Shown here: positions 14,715-14,880 of the stretch, piece after piece
Layout of the letters: each line of letters begins with the position of its first letter
Numbering within the stretch: position 1 is the first letter of the stretch
NCBI GenBank assembly: GCA_023434145.1
Contig: JAEYTI010000049.1
Span: 1-14,880 of the forward strand
From: Chloroflexota bacterium
Lineage (GTDB): Bacteria; Chloroflexota; Anaerolineae; Anaerolineales; Anaerolineaceae
Reading direction: 5' to 3'
DNA length: 14,880 nucleotides
Notes under the pieces: generated by a model
What the model was told of the DNA's origin: nothing
Seen by the model: only the letters and a program-made list of their open reading frames with translations
Databases searched by the model: none
Made by a program: the position numbers and the translations under genes

Positions 14715-14880
14715 ATGCAGCGCTCGTACTATTACGTTGCCCGCTGGTATGATCCTAGTATAATGCAGTTCAACCAGCCCGATACGCTGGTCCCAGATCC
14801 TTACAATCCGCTGGATTGGAATCGGTACGGTTATGCGCGCTATAACCCCGTGAAATATACTGATCCCACCGGGCATGCAG
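14715..14880 (+). CDS. RHS core C-terminal tip, partial (mirror copy)
   Basis: Same 55 residues as at 166-1, from MQRSYYYVARWYDP to YTDPTGHA, open at the window end. The frame starts two bases after the terminator T-tract and has no visible ribosome binding site. The frame is open from the flotillin stop at 14643, so the terminator also lies inside this open frame. Confidence 0.78.
   Translation, partial: MQRSYYYVARWYDPSIMQFNQPDTLVPDPYNPLDWNRYGYARYNPVKYTDPTGHA

Larger units (their letters stand above)
1..14880. repeat. Window-spanning perfect inverted repeat (two 7,440-base arms, no spacer)
   Basis: The first 30 bases are the exact reverse complement of the last 30. The axis is flanked by TTCGCGAA on both sides. 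All gene pairs have coordinates that sum to 14881 and give identical proteins. Intergenic hairpins, terminators and the broken RHS gene at the ends are mirrored too. Natural duplications of this length normally show some divergence or a spacer, so an artefactual fold-back is the leading explanation. Gene counts from this window should be halved unless the second arm is confirmed by independent reads. Confidence 0.97.

Noticed and set aside
1..14880. Transposon or insertion-sequence inverted repeats as the cause of the palindrome
   Set aside because: No transposase, no target-site duplications and no spacer between arms; the symmetry covers ordinary genes and both contig ends.

Overview
The whole 14,880-base window is one inverted repeat. 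Position x on one strand matches position 14881-x on the other, with the axis between 7440 and 7441 and no spacer. Every gene therefore occurs twice, as mirror images with identical protein sequences, and I found no mismatch between the arms in any segment I compared. The real information content is one arm of about 7.44 kb. The simplest reading is a fold-back artefact (assembly graph, amplification chimera or hairpin read) at a natural self-complementary hairpin. A real inverted duplication or a hairpin-ended replicon is possible but unproven.

One arm, read outward from the axis (right arm, 7441 to 14880), holds: (1) a right-handed beta-helix / pectate-lyase-like protein transcribed towards the axis; (2) a 299-base AT-rich divergent intergenic region with an operator-like palindrome over TATAAT-type -10 boxes and a perfect 22-bp hairpin in the leader of the beta-helix gene; (3) a probable operon of a SirB1-family transglutaminase-like/TPR protein, a ParB-like plus double UspA fusion protein and a GNAT acetyltransferase; (4) a second probable operon of an NfeD-like membrane protein and a flotillin, closed by a strong intrinsic terminator; (5) directly behind that terminator, the last 55 residues of an RHS core, cut by the window edge at its conserved DPTGH motif. 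The left arm repeats this in mirror image.

The sequence is bacterial: strong AGGAGG-type ribosome binding sites, GC-rich coding regions, tight operons and a hairpin-plus-T-tract terminator. The mix of a ParB/Usp fusion, an NfeD-flotillin pair and RHS proteins would suit a free-living environmental bacterium. Chloroflexota (Anaerolineae-like) is my guess only; there is no marker gene to settle it. The NfeD-flotillin pair is a known membrane-organising module. The ParB/Usp operon looks like a stress or nucleotide-sensing unit of unknown role. There is no rRNA, tRNA, CRISPR array, transposase or integrase.
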